From positions 58,640 to 122,639 of the forward strand of contig CAMIKG010000008.1 in the NCBI GenBank assembly GCA_946221915.1: a DNA stretch of 64,000 nt, written 5' to 3'. Of this stretch, positions 25,159 through 34,490 are shown piece by piece. The notes beneath the pieces were generated by a model that saw nothing but the letters and a program-made list of their open reading frames with translations, was not told where the DNA came from and did no database searches. How positions within the stretch are numbered: position 1 is the first letter of the stretch; every line of letters starts with the position of its first letter. The stretch is from an uncultured Erwinia sp. (GTDB taxonomy: Bacteria > Pseudomonadota > Gammaproteobacteria > Enterobacterales > Enterobacteriaceae). A program made the position numbers and the translations under genes.

Positions 25159-26379
25159 TTACGTTACAGCTGACCAAAGCCGTTTTAGACCGTCCGTTAG
25201 TCCTCCGCGCCAGCACAGCGCATCATGACCGCCATAAACCTGTTTGTAGTCCACCTGATGCCCGGCAGCACGCAGCTGTTGCGCTAAGCGATCGTTAACC
25301 CGCGTAATCAGCGGTTCGTTTAAACCCGCTTCGAGATAAAAGCGTAACGCTGGCCGATCTGCGAGGCCGCCCGCAATCTGTTGCTGTAACCAGCCTTCAT
25401 CGCTGTCGCGTTGTGGCCACCAGAACGAACCGGAAAGACTCAACGCGCAGCCAAACTGTTGCGGCCAGTGCAGCGCCGCATAGACTGCGGATAACCCACC
25501 AAAGCTTTGTCCGGCGACGATAGTTCGCGTCGCATCATTATTCCAGCTTGCCCAGCCGCGTAGCTGTGGCAGTAATTCCTGCTGCACCGCCAGCCAGAAA
25601 TCGGCATTACAGGGCAGCTCGCGGCTACGCTGTTGCGTATCCACACTGTCGATTAACAGGTACACCGCGGCTGGCAGCTCACCGTCATCGGTCATTGCCT
25701 GCAGCGGCGCGCCGACAGGCATGGTTTGCGCCCAGAACTTGCCGTCCAGAAGAATGGCCAGTGGACGGCTGGCGGGATCTGCACCGCCGGTAGTGATCAC
25801 CCATACCGTACGGCTGTTACCGAGTCGTTCACTGTGCCACTGATAGCTGTTGAAATGATGGGGTACCCGTGGCTGCTGTTCTGCTGCCAGCCAGTAAGGC
25901 TGTGGCGGCGCCAGTGGCATATGCAGTGGCGAAGTGGTATGGCCGCGGCCGCTTTTCCAGCTGTGCTGCGGGTTTAAGGCATCGCCCTGTGCGGCAGCAA
26001 AGAGTTCGCGCCACCAGTTGCGCGTTTGCTGCATATCGCCGTCAGGTACAGGAGGACGCTGCGCAGCCTCTGTCGCGCTTTGCGGGATCAGGCTGTAGCT
26101 GCCGCGCCAGCGGGCGTCGAGTTGGGTTTGCCACTGCCAGACATCCGTACCGGCGATGCGCTGCAGCGACTGTGGCTGTGTCTGCTGATGGTGGTCGGTG
26201 ATGCCGGTGATATTGATCCACACATACCGGGTTGTCGAGCGGGTTTCATCACCTTCGGGATCGCGCCAGTAAAAGGTCACCCGATGCGCTCCCTGGCTGG
26301 CGGGGCCGATCACTGGCGTGCCCTGCTGACGAATGTTTTGCCACCAGGCTTCGCTGCCGATATCGCTAGTTAACACCAT
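25159..26379 (-). CDS. fes: Enterobactin esterase Fes
   Basis: Cytoplasmic hydrolase that opens ferric enterobactin so the iron can be released. It has 406 residues with an N-terminal Fes domain (WWRDPEG-like YWRDPEGDE, YVWINITGITDHH) and an alpha/beta-hydrolase domain. Ser292 in AGQSFGGLSA is the nucleophile and His385 in YGGHDALCWRGG the catalytic histidine. It aligns end to end with E. coli Fes. Divergent from fepA over a shared Fur-type box. ent biosynthesis genes are not next to it, so in this locus it would serve captured enterobactin. The ATG has a weak ribosome-binding site. Confidence 0.93.
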   Translation of the reverse strand: MVLTSDIGSEAWWQNIRQQGTPVIGPASQGAHRVTFYWRDPEGDETRSTTRYVWINITGITDHHQQTQPQSLQRIAGTDVWQWQTQLDARWRGSYSLIPQSATEAAQRPPVPDGDMQQTRNWWRELFAAAQGDALNPQHSWKSGRGHTTSPLHMPLAPPQPYWLAAEQQPRVPHHFNSYQWHSERLGNSRTVWVITTGGADPASRPLAILLDGKFWAQTMPVGAPLQAMTDDGELPAAVYLLIDSVDTQQRSRELPCNADFWLAVQQELLPQLRGWASWNNDATRTIVAGQSFGGLSAVYAALHWPQQFGCALSLSGSFWWPQRDSDEGWLQQQIAGGLADRPALRFYLEAGLNEPLITRVNDRLAQQLRAAGHQVDYKQVYGGHDALCWRGGLTDGLKRLWSAVT

Positions 26380-26443
26380 GATTTTTCATTGTAAGTTTGT
26401 TGTGAATATTCAGGAATAATTTAGTTAAGTAACAAATAATGCT

Positions 26444-26469
26444 ATTGATAAGTATTCGTATTTGCAATA
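26444..26469. promoter_or_regulatory. Fur box in the fes-fepA divergent promoter
   Basis: ATTGATAAGTATTCGTATT followed by TGCAATA resembles the fepA-fes Fur operator of E. coli as I remember it (TTGATAACTATTTGCATTTG) and the GATAAT repeat of the consensus. It lies in the 294-bp gap between the two start codons, so it can repress both when iron is plentiful. Confidence 0.75.
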
Positions 26470-26673
26470 GGGTGTGTCCGCTGATTGCAAATTTGCGACA
26501 GTGAGTCTCATGGATGTCCCCGGTGAGCGCACTGATTTGGCTCATCGATTATGCATGTTTCCCGCACCAGCAGGGACTTCCCTTCGAAAACTACCACACA
26601 TCGTGTTTTGGTGAGTCTACATCGTTGTCACTCTGGTGCATGGCTATGGTGTACATGATCCAGGATTAAAAAA

Positions 26674-28941
26674 ATGAATAAATTATCCCGGTTATCTCTG
26701 GCGATTCTGCTTGAGTTCGGTTTGGTGGCGACCGTTTCTTTCTCCGCAGTGGCAGCGGAAAGCAGCAGCACGACAACGTCTGCAACGCAGAAATCAGACG
26801 ACAGCGAAGGCACGCTGGTTGTCACGGCGGCAGAGCAAACCCTGCAGGCGCCAGGCGTCTCAACCATCACTGCCGATGAAATCAAGAAACGTCCTCCTGC
26901 ACGTGATGTATCTGAAATTATCCGTACCATGCCTGGCGTGAATCTCACCGGTAACTCCACCAGCGGCCAGCGTGGCAACAATCGTCAGATCGATATCCGC
27001 GGTATGGGACCGGAAAATACCCTGATTCTGATCGATGGCATGCCGGTGACCAGCCGCAATTCAGTACGCCTGGGCTGGCGCGGTGAACGTGATACCCGCG
27101 GCGACAGCAACTGGGTGCCGCCAGAGATGATCGACCATATCGAAGTCATTCGTGGCCCGGCAGCGGCGCGTTATGGTAATGGCGCGGCAGGCGGCGTGGT
27201 GAATATCATCACTAAAAAAGATTCGACCAGTGAGTGGCATGGCTCCTGGAATACCTACTTCAATGCGCCTGAACACAAAGCTGAAGGCTCCACCAAACGC
27301 ACCAACTTTAGCCTGACGGGCCCACTGGGCGATGATGTCAGCTTCCGTTTGTACGGCGGACTGAGTAAGACGCAGGCGGATGCGCAGTATATCAACGAAG
27401 ACCATCGCTCTACGCGTATCGGTAGTTATGCCAATACAGTGCCTGCCGGACGTGAAGGTTCGGTAAACAAAGATATCAACGGTTTGCTGCGCTGGGCATT
27501 TGCACCTATGCAGGCGCTGGAGTTTAAAGCGGGCTACAGCCGTCAGGGTAACCTGTATGCCGGTGACACCCAGAATACCAACACCAATACTCTGGTGCAG
27601 GAAAACTACGGCAAAGAAACCAACCGTATGTATCGCCAGAACTTTGCTATCACCTGGGAAGGCGCCTGGGATAATGGCGTCAGTACGAAAAACTTTGTCC
27701 AGTACGAAAACACCCGTAACTCGCGTATGAATGAAGGTCTGGCCGGAGGTGTTGAGGGGATTTTCTCTAACGATAACTTCTCTGTTATTCAGCTGGATGA
27801 TGTGCTGATGCACAGCGAAGCCAGTATTCCGTTCGAGTTGCTGGTGAACCAGACCGCCACCTTCGGCGTTGAGTGGAATCAGCAGCGCATGAAGGATAAT
27901 GTTTCCAACACCCAGACGCTGGCCTCCGGTACCATCGATGGGGTAAGCAGCACAGGTCGTAGCCCTTACTCTTCAGCGGAAATTTTCTCCCTGTTTGCCG
28001 AAGATAATATGGAGCTGACGGACAGCACCATGTTAGTGCCGGGCCTGCGCTTCGATCATCACACGATTGTCGGCAACAACTGGAGCCCATCGCTGAATTT
28101 AACCCAGGGGCTGACGGATGACTTCACTCTGAAGATGGGTATCGCCCGTGCCTATAAAGCGCCAAGTCTGTACCAGACCAATCCAAACTATCTGCTATAC
28201 AGCAACGGTCAGGGTTGTGCTGATGGTGGTGGCCTCACGCCATGCTATCTGTTGGGTAATGCCGATCTGAAAGCGGAAACCAGTATCAACAAAGAGATTG
28301 GTATTGAGTATAAGCATGATGGCTATCAGGCTGGCATTACATGGTTCCGCAACGATTACCGCAACAAGATTGAATCGGGCTATGTCAGTACCGGCACATC
28401 CAGCAATGGCACTACCAATATTTATAAATGGGAAAATGTGCCAAAAGCCGTCGTTGAAGGCCTTGAAGGAACCGTCAATATTCCGGTTTCTGACGCTATC
28501 AGCTGGAATAATAACCTGACTTACATGCTGAAAAGTAAGAATAAATCTACTGGCGATCGTCTGTCGATTATTCCGGAATATACGCTGAACTCGACGCTGG
28601 CATGGCAGGCGACTCAGGATCTGTCACTGCAAACCACCTTCACATGGTATGGCCGTCAGACCCCGAAAAAGTATGATTATCAGCACAAACTGCTGACTGG
28701 CAGCTCACGGGCGGAAGTCAGTCCGTACTCTATTCTCGGTATGAGTGGCACTTATGATGTGAATAAGTACGTCAGCGTGACACTGGGTGTTGATAACCTG
28801 TTTGATAAGCGCCATTTCCGTCAGGGGAATTCGCAGCGTACCGGTAACACCGCAGGCACGAGTTATATGGATGGCGCAGGCGCCAATACCTATAACGAAT
28901 CAGGACGTACTTACTATATGAGTCTGAACACGCAGTTCTAA
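26674..28941 (+). CDS. fepA: Ferric enterobactin outer-membrane receptor FepA
   Basis: TonB-dependent 22-strand beta-barrel receptor of 755 residues. The signal peptide ends about residue 27 (SAVAA), the TonB box lies in EGTLVVTAA (46-53), the plug follows (APGVSTITADEI, RGNNRQIDIRGMGPENTLI), and the barrel ends in the typical aromatic SLNTQF. Extensive identity to E. coli FepA, including GWRGERDTRGDS and YKAPSLYQTNPNY. CAGGA lies 8 nt before the ATG. Its position between obgE and dacB is not the enterobactin cluster location of E. coli. Confidence 0.95.
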   Translation: MNKLSRLSLAILLEFGLVATVSFSAVAAESSSTTTSATQKSDDSEGTLVVTAAEQTLQAPGVSTITADEIKKRPPARDVSEIIRTMPGVNLTGNSTSGQRGNNRQIDIRGMGPENTLILIDGMPVTSRNSVRLGWRGERDTRGDSNWVPPEMIDHIEVIRGPAAARYGNGAAGGVVNIITKKDSTSEWHGSWNTYFNAPEHKAEGSTKRTNFSLTGPLGDDVSFRLYGGLSKTQADAQYINEDHRSTRIGSYANTVPAGREGSVNKDINGLLRWAFAPMQALEFKAGYSRQGNLYAGDTQNTNTNTLVQENYGKETNRMYRQNFAITWEGAWDNGVSTKNFVQYENTRNSRMNEGLAGGVEGIFSNDNFSVIQLDDVLMHSEASIPFELLVNQTATFGVEWNQQRMKDNVSNTQTLASGTIDGVSSTGRSPYSSAEIFSLFAEDNMELTDSTMLVPGLRFDHHTIVGNNWSPSLNLTQGLTDDFTLKMGIARAYKAPSLYQTNPNYLLYSNGQGCADGGGLTPCYLLGNADLKAETSINKEIGIEYKHDGYQAGITWFRNDYRNKIESGYVSTGTSSNGTTNIYKWENVPKAVVEGLEGTVNIPVSDAISWNNNLTYMLKSKNKSTGDRLSIIPEYTLNSTLAWQATQDLSLQTTFTWYGRQTPKKYDYQHKLLTGSSRAEVSPYSILGMSGTYDVNKYVSVTLGVDNLFDKRHFRQGNSQRTGNTAGTSYMDGAGANTYNESGRTYYMSLNTQF

Positions 28942-28947
28942 AACATA

Positions 28948-28975
28948 ACGGGGAAAGCATGCTTTCCCCGTTTTT
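28948..28975 (+). terminator. Terminator after fepA
   Basis: ACGGGGAAAGC pairs with GCTTTCCCCGT around a two-base centre and is followed by TTTTT. It lies between convergent fepA and dacB. Confidence 0.92.
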
Positions 28976-28978
28976 CGT

Positions 28979-30412
28979 TTAGTTGTTCTGATACACGTCG
29001 CGATAGAGGCGACTTTCGAAGCGCACCAGCGGGATACGGCGCTGTCGCTGATCTTCTGGCGGCACTGCATAACCTGACAGGAACTGTACAAAGGCGACTC
29101 GCTGGCCGCTGGCGGTGGTCAGGAAGCCTGCAAGGTTATATACCCCCTGCAGCGAACCGGTTTTCGCCGACAGTTTGCCATCCACGCCCGCTTCATGCAG
29201 GCCGCCGCGATAGCGCAGCGTGCCATCGTAGCCTGACAATGGCAGCATCGAGATAATGTTCAGCTGCTGATCGTTCTGTGCAATATATTGCAGCACCTGC
29301 ATCATCGTGGCCGGAGAAATCAGATCGTGGCGCGATAAGCCGGAGCCATCCACCTGAATACTGTTGCCCATATCGATATTGGCTTTTTGCCGCAGAATTT
29401 GCCGCACCGCATCCTGCCCCGCACGCCAGGTGCCAGGCACATTAAAGCGTTCACGGCCGATGGTGCGGAACACGGTGTCCGCAATCATATTATCGGACTT
29501 CTTCAGCATGATTTTCAGCAGGTCGCGCAGCGGTGCGGATTCGGTTTGCGCCAGCACGGAACCGGGTTCGCTGACGCGTTTTTCACGCACCAGATGACCG
29601 CTATAGTCGATGCCCGCATCCTGCAGCTCATCTTTCAGAATAGCGCCGGCATAGCTGGCGCCATCCTGGATCGCGAACGCCAGCGGCAGCGGCTCAGCGC
29701 GCTGCATCATGCAGCCGGTAAGGGTGAAGCGGTTTAGCTCTCCGGGTACCACATCCAGTTCACAGTACTGGGCATCGGACGATCCTCTCGCCAGCGTACG
29801 CACTTCACTGAACATATTGACCGGATAGTATGACGCGACGCGGATAAAGGCATTGTCACCCGCTTTTTGCGCGCTGTAGAGCGATACAGAGAAGCAGTTG
29901 CGATCGACAATCGCTGCGCCTGGCGGTGCGCTGAAACACTGGGTCATGTCGTTCCACGGCCAGCCCGGGGCTTTATCGTGGCTGGCGAAGACGGATGTAT
30001 CAATCACCAGATTGCCATCAATATGCTGGACGCCCTGCTTTTTCAGGACCGCCACCATATTGCGCAGATCCTGGCGCGTCAGGGTGGGATCGCCACCGAA
30101 ACGGGCGACAAGATCGCCATTCAGCGTACCGCTGGAGACTGCGCCTTTGGTTTCCAGGGTGGTGTGGAAACGGTAATCGGGCCCAAGTTGCAACAGCGCT
30201 GCCAGCGCCGTCACCACTTTCATGGTACTGGCAGGCAGCGCCATTTGCTGACCGTGGTAATCGATGATCGGCGTGGTTGCGCCGACTTTTTGCACCAGCA
30301 GCGCCAGGTTGGCGCCATCAGGTAAATATTGGCTGTATTCTTCAACGGGCGCCGCGTTCGCCTGCAGCATAAACGCAAAGGTCAATCCGGTAACAAGTCG
30401 TGAAAATCGCAT
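28979..30412 (-). CDS. dacB: D-alanyl-D-alanine carboxypeptidase/endopeptidase PBP4
   Basis: Periplasmic class C low-molecular-weight PBP that trims and cleaves cross-links in peptidoglycan. 477 residues with a signal peptide ending ANA (20). Catalytic Ser62 and Lys65 lie in PASTMKVVTAL, SDN in KKSDNMIAD, and KTG in SAKTGSLQG; the large insert between motifs 1 and 2 is typical of PBP4. It is divergent from greA, as in E. coli. Confidence 0.97.
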   Translation of the reverse strand: MRFSRLVTGLTFAFMLQANAAPVEEYSQYLPDGANLALLVQKVGATTPIIDYHGQQMALPASTMKVVTALAALLQLGPDYRFHTTLETKGAVSSGTLNGDLVARFGGDPTLTRQDLRNMVAVLKKQGVQHIDGNLVIDTSVFASHDKAPGWPWNDMTQCFSAPPGAAIVDRNCFSVSLYSAQKAGDNAFIRVASYYPVNMFSEVRTLARGSSDAQYCELDVVPGELNRFTLTGCMMQRAEPLPLAFAIQDGASYAGAILKDELQDAGIDYSGHLVREKRVSEPGSVLAQTESAPLRDLLKIMLKKSDNMIADTVFRTIGRERFNVPGTWRAGQDAVRQILRQKANIDMGNSIQVDGSGLSRHDLISPATMMQVLQYIAQNDQQLNIISMLPLSGYDGTLRYRGGLHEAGVDGKLSAKTGSLQGVYNLAGFLTTASGQRVAFVQFLSGYAVPPEDQRQRRIPLVRFESRLYRDVYQNN

Positions 30413-30487
30413 AATCTCGCGGTACTGACAGTAAATGAGCTGTCATACTACGGTGCATTGAGGTGCAAAGTAAACGATGACCCACAG

Positions 30488-30515
30488 GGAACTCTGGGGT
30501 AAAATACGTATCAAA
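30488..30515 (+). promoter_or_regulatory. Overlapping sigmaE and sigma70 promoters of greA/GraL
   Basis: GGAACT (30488-30493) and TCAAA (30511-30515) have sigmaE spacing, and TAAAAT (30500-30505) is a sigma70 -10 with a TGACC -35 region upstream. In E. coli greA is known to have overlapping sigma70 and sigmaE promoters, so this arrangement is expected. Confidence 0.7.
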
Positions 30516-30570
30516 ATGCAAAACCGATCCTGACCCTGGGGTTCTACTCCGGGTCAGGTTTCTTTTGTTT
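30512..30570 (+). ncRNA. graL: GraL leader RNA of greA
   Basis: A perfect intrinsic terminator (CCTGACCC pairs with GGGTCAGG, 30529-30558, followed by a T-rich tail) lies inside the greA leader, about 100 nt before the start codon. In E. coli termination here yields the GraL family of short RNAs, with partial read-through into greA. The start is inferred from the promoter and is approximate. Confidence 0.75.
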
Positions 30571-30663
30571 GCAATTCAGCAGTCAGCGCCGCAGAACGCG
30601 GCTGCTGTAGTCAATCCGTCAGGATGACGACACTTTGAACAGGACAGATTACGAGGTATTGAG

Positions 30664-31140
30664 ATGAACCAAATTCCGATGACGTTAAGGGGCGCAGAGA
30701 AGTTACGTGAAGAGCTCGACGAGCTGAAAACGGTTCGCCGCCCCCGTATTATTGCCTCCATTGCTGAAGCGCGTGAGCACGGTGACCTGAAAGAAAACGC
30801 TGAATATCATGCGGCGCGTGAAGAACAGGGATTCTGCGAAGGGCGTATTCAGGAAATTGAAGCGAAACTTTCCAATGCGCAGGTGATCGACGTCACTAAA
30901 ATGAACGCCAATGGTCGCGTGATCTTTGGTTCCACCGTTACCGTATTGAACGTGGAAAGTGACGAAGAGTTTACTTATCGCATTGTGGGTGATGACGAGG
31001 CAGATTTTAAACAGAATCTGATCTCCGTTAACTCGCCGATGGCCCGTGGCCTGGTGGGGAAAGAAGCTGATGATGTGGTTGTGATTAAAACGCCGGGCGG
31101 GGATGTGGAGTACGAAATCCTTGATGTGAAGTATATCTGA
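30664..31140 (+). CDS. greA: Transcription elongation factor GreA
   Basis: A 158-residue factor that enters the RNA polymerase secondary channel and stimulates cleavage of backtracked RNA. The N-terminal coiled coil carries the acidic tip (IASIAEAREHGDLKENAEY; Asp and Glu of GDLKEN) and the C-terminal FKBP-like domain contains ISVNSPMARGLVGK. GAGG precedes the ATG. Controlled by the leader terminator upstream. Confidence 0.98.
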   Translation: MNQIPMTLRGAEKLREELDELKTVRRPRIIASIAEAREHGDLKENAEYHAAREEQGFCEGRIQEIEAKLSNAQVIDVTKMNANGRVIFGSTVTVLNVESDEEFTYRIVGDDEADFKQNLISVNSPMARGLVGKEADDVVVIKTPGGDVEYEILDVKYI

Positions 31141-31203
31141 TTGTTATTGGTGAAAATTTCACCAATAACATGAATTTATCCCGGTTGATTGTAAAGATAA
31201 GAA

Positions 31204-31228
31204 AAAGGCCGCAGCGCGGCCTTTTATC
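31204..31228 (+). terminator. Terminator after greA
   Basis: AAGGCCGC pairs with GCGGCCTT around AGC, followed by TTTTA; A-rich on the other side, so it can also serve leftward yhbY transcription. Confidence 0.88.
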
Positions 31229-31305
31229 TGATGCAGGAGCATGGCAATTTTGCCATTAATGACCTGGGCACGTGAGAGAAACCCTCAGGTGCGTCGTCCA
31301 GAGCA

Positions 31306-31599
31306 TTAGCGCGGAATGGAAATCTTGCGTTCCTTTGTTGGGCGATACAGCACCAGCGTTTTGCCGATTACCTGCACGTTATTTGCACCTGTCTCGCGCA
31401 CGATAGCCTCAACCACAAGGTTTTTCGTCTCACGGTCTTCCGTGGCGATTTTCACCTTAATGAGCTCATGGTGTTCAAGTGCTTGTTCGATCTCGGCCAG
31501 CACACCCTCGGTCAGGCCATTGTTACCCAGCATCACGACGGGTTTTAATGGATGCGCCAGACCTTTCAGGTGCTGTTTTTGTTTGGTACTTAAAGTCAT
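31306..31599 (-). CDS. yhbY: Ribosome assembly RNA-binding protein YhbY
   Basis: CRM-domain protein of 97 residues associated with 50S assembly. The GxxG loop is MLGNNGLTEGV, and the domain begins LSTKQKQHLKGLAHPLKPVV. It is divergent from rlmE, an rRNA methyltransferase also acting on the 50S, with 128 bp between them. Confidence 0.96.
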   Translation of the reverse strand: MTLSTKQKQHLKGLAHPLKPVVMLGNNGLTEGVLAEIEQALEHHELIKVKIATEDRETKNLVVEAIVRETGANNVQVIGKTLVLYRPTKERKISIPR

Positions 31600-31727
31600 C
31601 GTATTTTTTTACTTACATTGGGATTGAAAACGGTACATTCTACCGCCATCTCCAGTGTATCACCAAACGGCAGAACGGTTTTGGGCGGTTTATTTATCGC
31701 TTATGATGAAGAATAGTTGGAAATTGT

Positions 31728-32357
31728 ATGACAGGTAAAAAGCGTTCGGCCAGTTCCAGTCGCTGGTTACAGGAACACTTTAGCGATAAATATGTGCTGG
31801 AAGCGCAGAAAAAAGGGTTGCGTTCGCGCGCCTGGTTTAAACTTGATGAGATACAGCAGAGCGACAAGCTGTTCAAACCTGGCATGACCGTGGTGGACCT
31901 CGGCGCGGCGCCGGGCGGCTGGTCGCAATATGTGGTGACGCAGATCGGCGCGAAAGGCCACATTATCGCTTGCGATATTCTGCCGATGGACCCGATTGTC
32001 GGGGTCGATTTCCTGCAGGGCGATTTTCGCGAAGAATCCGTGCTGAAGGCGTTGCTGGATCGTGTTGGTGAGACAAAAGTTCAGGTTGTGATGTCCGATA
32101 TGGCGCCCAACATGAGTGGTACACCTGCCGTTGATATTCCCCGGTCGATGTATTTGGTTGAACTGGCGCTGGATATGTGTCGTGATGTATTGGCACCTGG
32201 CGGCAGTTTTTTGGTGAAAGTATTTCAGGGAGATGGCTTTGATGAATACCTGCGGGAAATTCGCTCCCTGTTTACGAAAGTAAAAATTCGTAAGCCGGAC
32301 GCTTCGCGCTCACGTTCGCGCGAGGTGTATATTGTAGCGACAGGGCGCAAACTATAG
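31728..32357 (+). CDS. rlmE: 23S rRNA 2'-O-ribose U2552 methyltransferase
   Basis: SAM-dependent methyltransferase (FtsJ/RrmJ), 209 residues, modifying U2552 in the A-loop of 23S rRNA. The SAM loop is VVDLGAAPGGWSQY; the catalytic Lys-Asp-Lys tetrad is represented by SRSWFKLDEI-type RAWFKLDEI, SDMAPNMSG and FLVKVFQG. It is upstream of ftsH, with which it forms the heat-shock operon in E. coli; sigma32 control is likely but I did not find a clear promoter. Confidence 0.97.
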   Translation: MTGKKRSASSSRWLQEHFSDKYVLEAQKKGLRSRAWFKLDEIQQSDKLFKPGMTVVDLGAAPGGWSQYVVTQIGAKGHIIACDILPMDPIVGVDFLQGDFREESVLKALLDRVGETKVQVVMSDMAPNMSGTPAVDIPRSMYLVELALDMCRDVLAPGGSFLVKVFQGDGFDEYLREIRSLFTKVKIRKPDASRSRSREVYIVATGRKL

Positions 32358-32464
32358 AGCTAAAATAACTGGAATCATTGGCAACATCACTGTGGTTCCA
32401 GATATCCAGGATATATAGTACCCTTAGCTGTCTGTTAACACAGTTGTAATATGAGGTTAATCCC

Positions 32465-34405
32465 TTGAGTGACATGGCGAAAAACCTGATTCTCTGGTTA
32501 GTCATCGCAGTTGTGCTGATGTCTGTATTCCAGAGCTTTGGGCCCAGCGAGTCGAATGGCCGTAGGGTTGATTACTCAACCTTCCTGTCGGAAGTGAACC
32601 AGGATCAGGTCCGCGAGGCACGTATTAACGGGCGTGAAATCAATGTAACTAAAAAAGACAGTAATCGATACACGACCTACATCCCTGTCAACGATCCCAA
32701 GTTACTCGATAACCTGTTGACCAAAAATGTAAAAGTTGTCGGTGAACCACCAGAAGAGCCAAGCCTGCTGGCGTCTATCTTTATCTCCTGGTTCCCGATG
32801 CTGCTATTGATTGGTGTCTGGATCTTCTTTATGCGTCAGATGCAGGGCGGCGGCGGTAAGGGCGCGATGTCCTTCGGCAAGAGCAAAGCCCGTATGCTGA
32901 CGGAAGATCAGATCAAAACCACTTTTGCCGATGTTGCTGGCTGTGATGAAGCCAAAGAGGAAGTCGGCGAGCTGGTGGAATACCTGCGCGAGCCAAGCCG
33001 TTTCCAGAAACTGGGCGGTAAAATTCCGAAAGGCGTGCTGATGGTGGGCCCACCGGGTACCGGTAAAACCCTGCTGGCGAAAGCGATAGCTGGCGAAGCC
33101 AAAGTGCCGTTCTTTACCATTTCCGGTTCTGACTTCGTCGAAATGTTCGTCGGTGTCGGTGCTTCACGTGTGCGTGACATGTTCGAGCAGGCGAAGAAAG
33201 CTGCGCCGTGCATCATCTTTATCGATGAAATTGACGCCGTTGGTCGCCAGCGTGGCGCTGGTCTGGGTGGCGGTCACGATGAACGTGAGCAGACGCTGAA
33301 CCAGATGCTGGTTGAAATGGATGGTTTCGAAGGTAATGAAGGCATTATCGTTATCGCTGCAACTAACCGTCCTGACGTACTGGACCCTGCGCTGCTGCGT
33401 CCGGGCCGTTTTGACCGCCAGGTGGTGGTGGGGCTGCCAGATGTGCGTGGCCGTGAGCAAATTCTGAAAGTGCATATGCGTCGTGTGCCGCTGGCGCCAG
33501 ACATTGAGGCATCAGTGATAGCCCGCGGTACGCCAGGTTTCTCCGGTGCTGATTTGGCTAACCTCGTCAACGAAGCCGCCCTGTTTGCGGCGCGCGGCAA
33601 CCGCCGTGTGGTGTCAATGGTCGAGTTCGAAAAAGCCAAAGATAAAATCATGATGGGTGCGGAACGTCGCTCCATGGTGATGACGGAACAACAGAAAGAG
33701 TCCACCGCCTATCACGAAGCCGGACACGCGATTATTGGTCGTCTGGTACCGGAACACGATCCGGTGCACAAAGTGACCATCATCCCGCGTGGCCGTGCAC
33801 TGGGTGTGACCTTCTTCCTGCCGGAAGGCGATGCGATTAGCGCCAGCCGTCAGAAACTGGAAAGCCAGCTGTCTACGCTTTACGGCGGTCGTCTGGCGGA
33901 AGAGATCATCTATGGCGTGGAACATGTTTCTACCGGTGCGTCGAATGACATTAAAGTCGCGACCAACATCGCTCGTAACATGGTGACGCAGTGGGGCTTC
34001 TCAGACAAACTGGGTCCATTGCTGTATGCGGAAGAAGAAGGTGAAGTGTTCCTCGGCCGTTCCGTGGCGAAAGCCAAGCATATGTCTGATGAAACCGCGC
34101 GTATTATCGATCAGGAAGTGAAATCACTGGTAGAAGTAAACTACCAGCGTGCTCGCCGCCTGCTGAATGAAAACATGGACATCCTTCACGCGATGAAAGA
34201 CGCGCTGATGAAGTATGAAACCATTGATGCTCCGCAGATCGATGACCTGATGGCGCGCCGTGATGTGCGTCCACCAGCGGGCTGGGAAGATCCAGGCAGC
34301 ACCAATTCAGACAACAACGGCACACCAAAAGCGCCGCGTCCGGTTGACGAACCGCGTACGCCAAACCCAGGCAACACAATGTCTGAGCAGTTAGGCGACA
34401 AATAA
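32465..34405 (+). CDS. ftsH: ATP-dependent zinc metalloprotease FtsH
   Basis: Membrane-anchored AAA+ protease that degrades LpxC, sigma32 and misassembled membrane proteins. Two membrane helices (about 7-25, 100-122) are followed by the AAA module (GPPGTGKT, IIFIDEIDAVG, second region of homology near RPGRFDRQ) and the zinc protease with HEAGH. 646 residues from a TTG at 32465, which has GAGG 8 nt upstream; the ATG at 32474 (MAKNLIL) is the usual annotated start but its spacing is worse. Confidence 0.98.
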   Translation: MSDMAKNLILWLVIAVVLMSVFQSFGPSESNGRRVDYSTFLSEVNQDQVREARINGREINVTKKDSNRYTTYIPVNDPKLLDNLLTKNVKVVGEPPEEPSLLASIFISWFPMLLLIGVWIFFMRQMQGGGGKGAMSFGKSKARMLTEDQIKTTFADVAGCDEAKEEVGELVEYLREPSRFQKLGGKIPKGVLMVGPPGTGKTLLAKAIAGEAKVPFFTISGSDFVEMFVGVGASRVRDMFEQAKKAAPCIIFIDEIDAVGRQRGAGLGGGHDEREQTLNQMLVEMDGFEGNEGIIVIAATNRPDVLDPALLRPGRFDRQVVVGLPDVRGREQILKVHMRRVPLAPDIEASVIARGTPGFSGADLANLVNEAALFAARGNRRVVSMVEFEKAKDKIMMGAERRSMVMTEQQKESTAYHEAGHAIIGRLVPEHDPVHKVTIIPRGRALGVTFFLPEGDAISASRQKLESQLSTLYGGRLAEEIIYGVEHVSTGASNDIKVATNIARNMVTQWGFSDKLGPLLYAEEEGEVFLGRSVAKAKHMSDETARIIDQEVKSLVEVNYQRARRLLNENMDILHAMKDALMKYETIDAPQIDDLMARRDVRPPAGWEDPGSTNSDNNGTPKAPRPVDEPRTPNPGNTMSEQLGDK

Positions 34406-34427
34406 TTCGGATTGTCGAATCGACCAA

Positions 34428-34454
34428 AACCCCGGCGCAGACCGGGGTTTTTTC
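34428..34454 (+). terminator. Terminator after ftsH
   Basis: AACCCCGG pairs with CCGGGGTT around CGCAGA, followed by TTTT. Some read-through to folP-glmM is likely as in E. coli. Confidence 0.88.
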
Positions 34455-34490
34455 TGTTTAAAATTAAGTTTTATGCCAAAGGAAAGCAAA

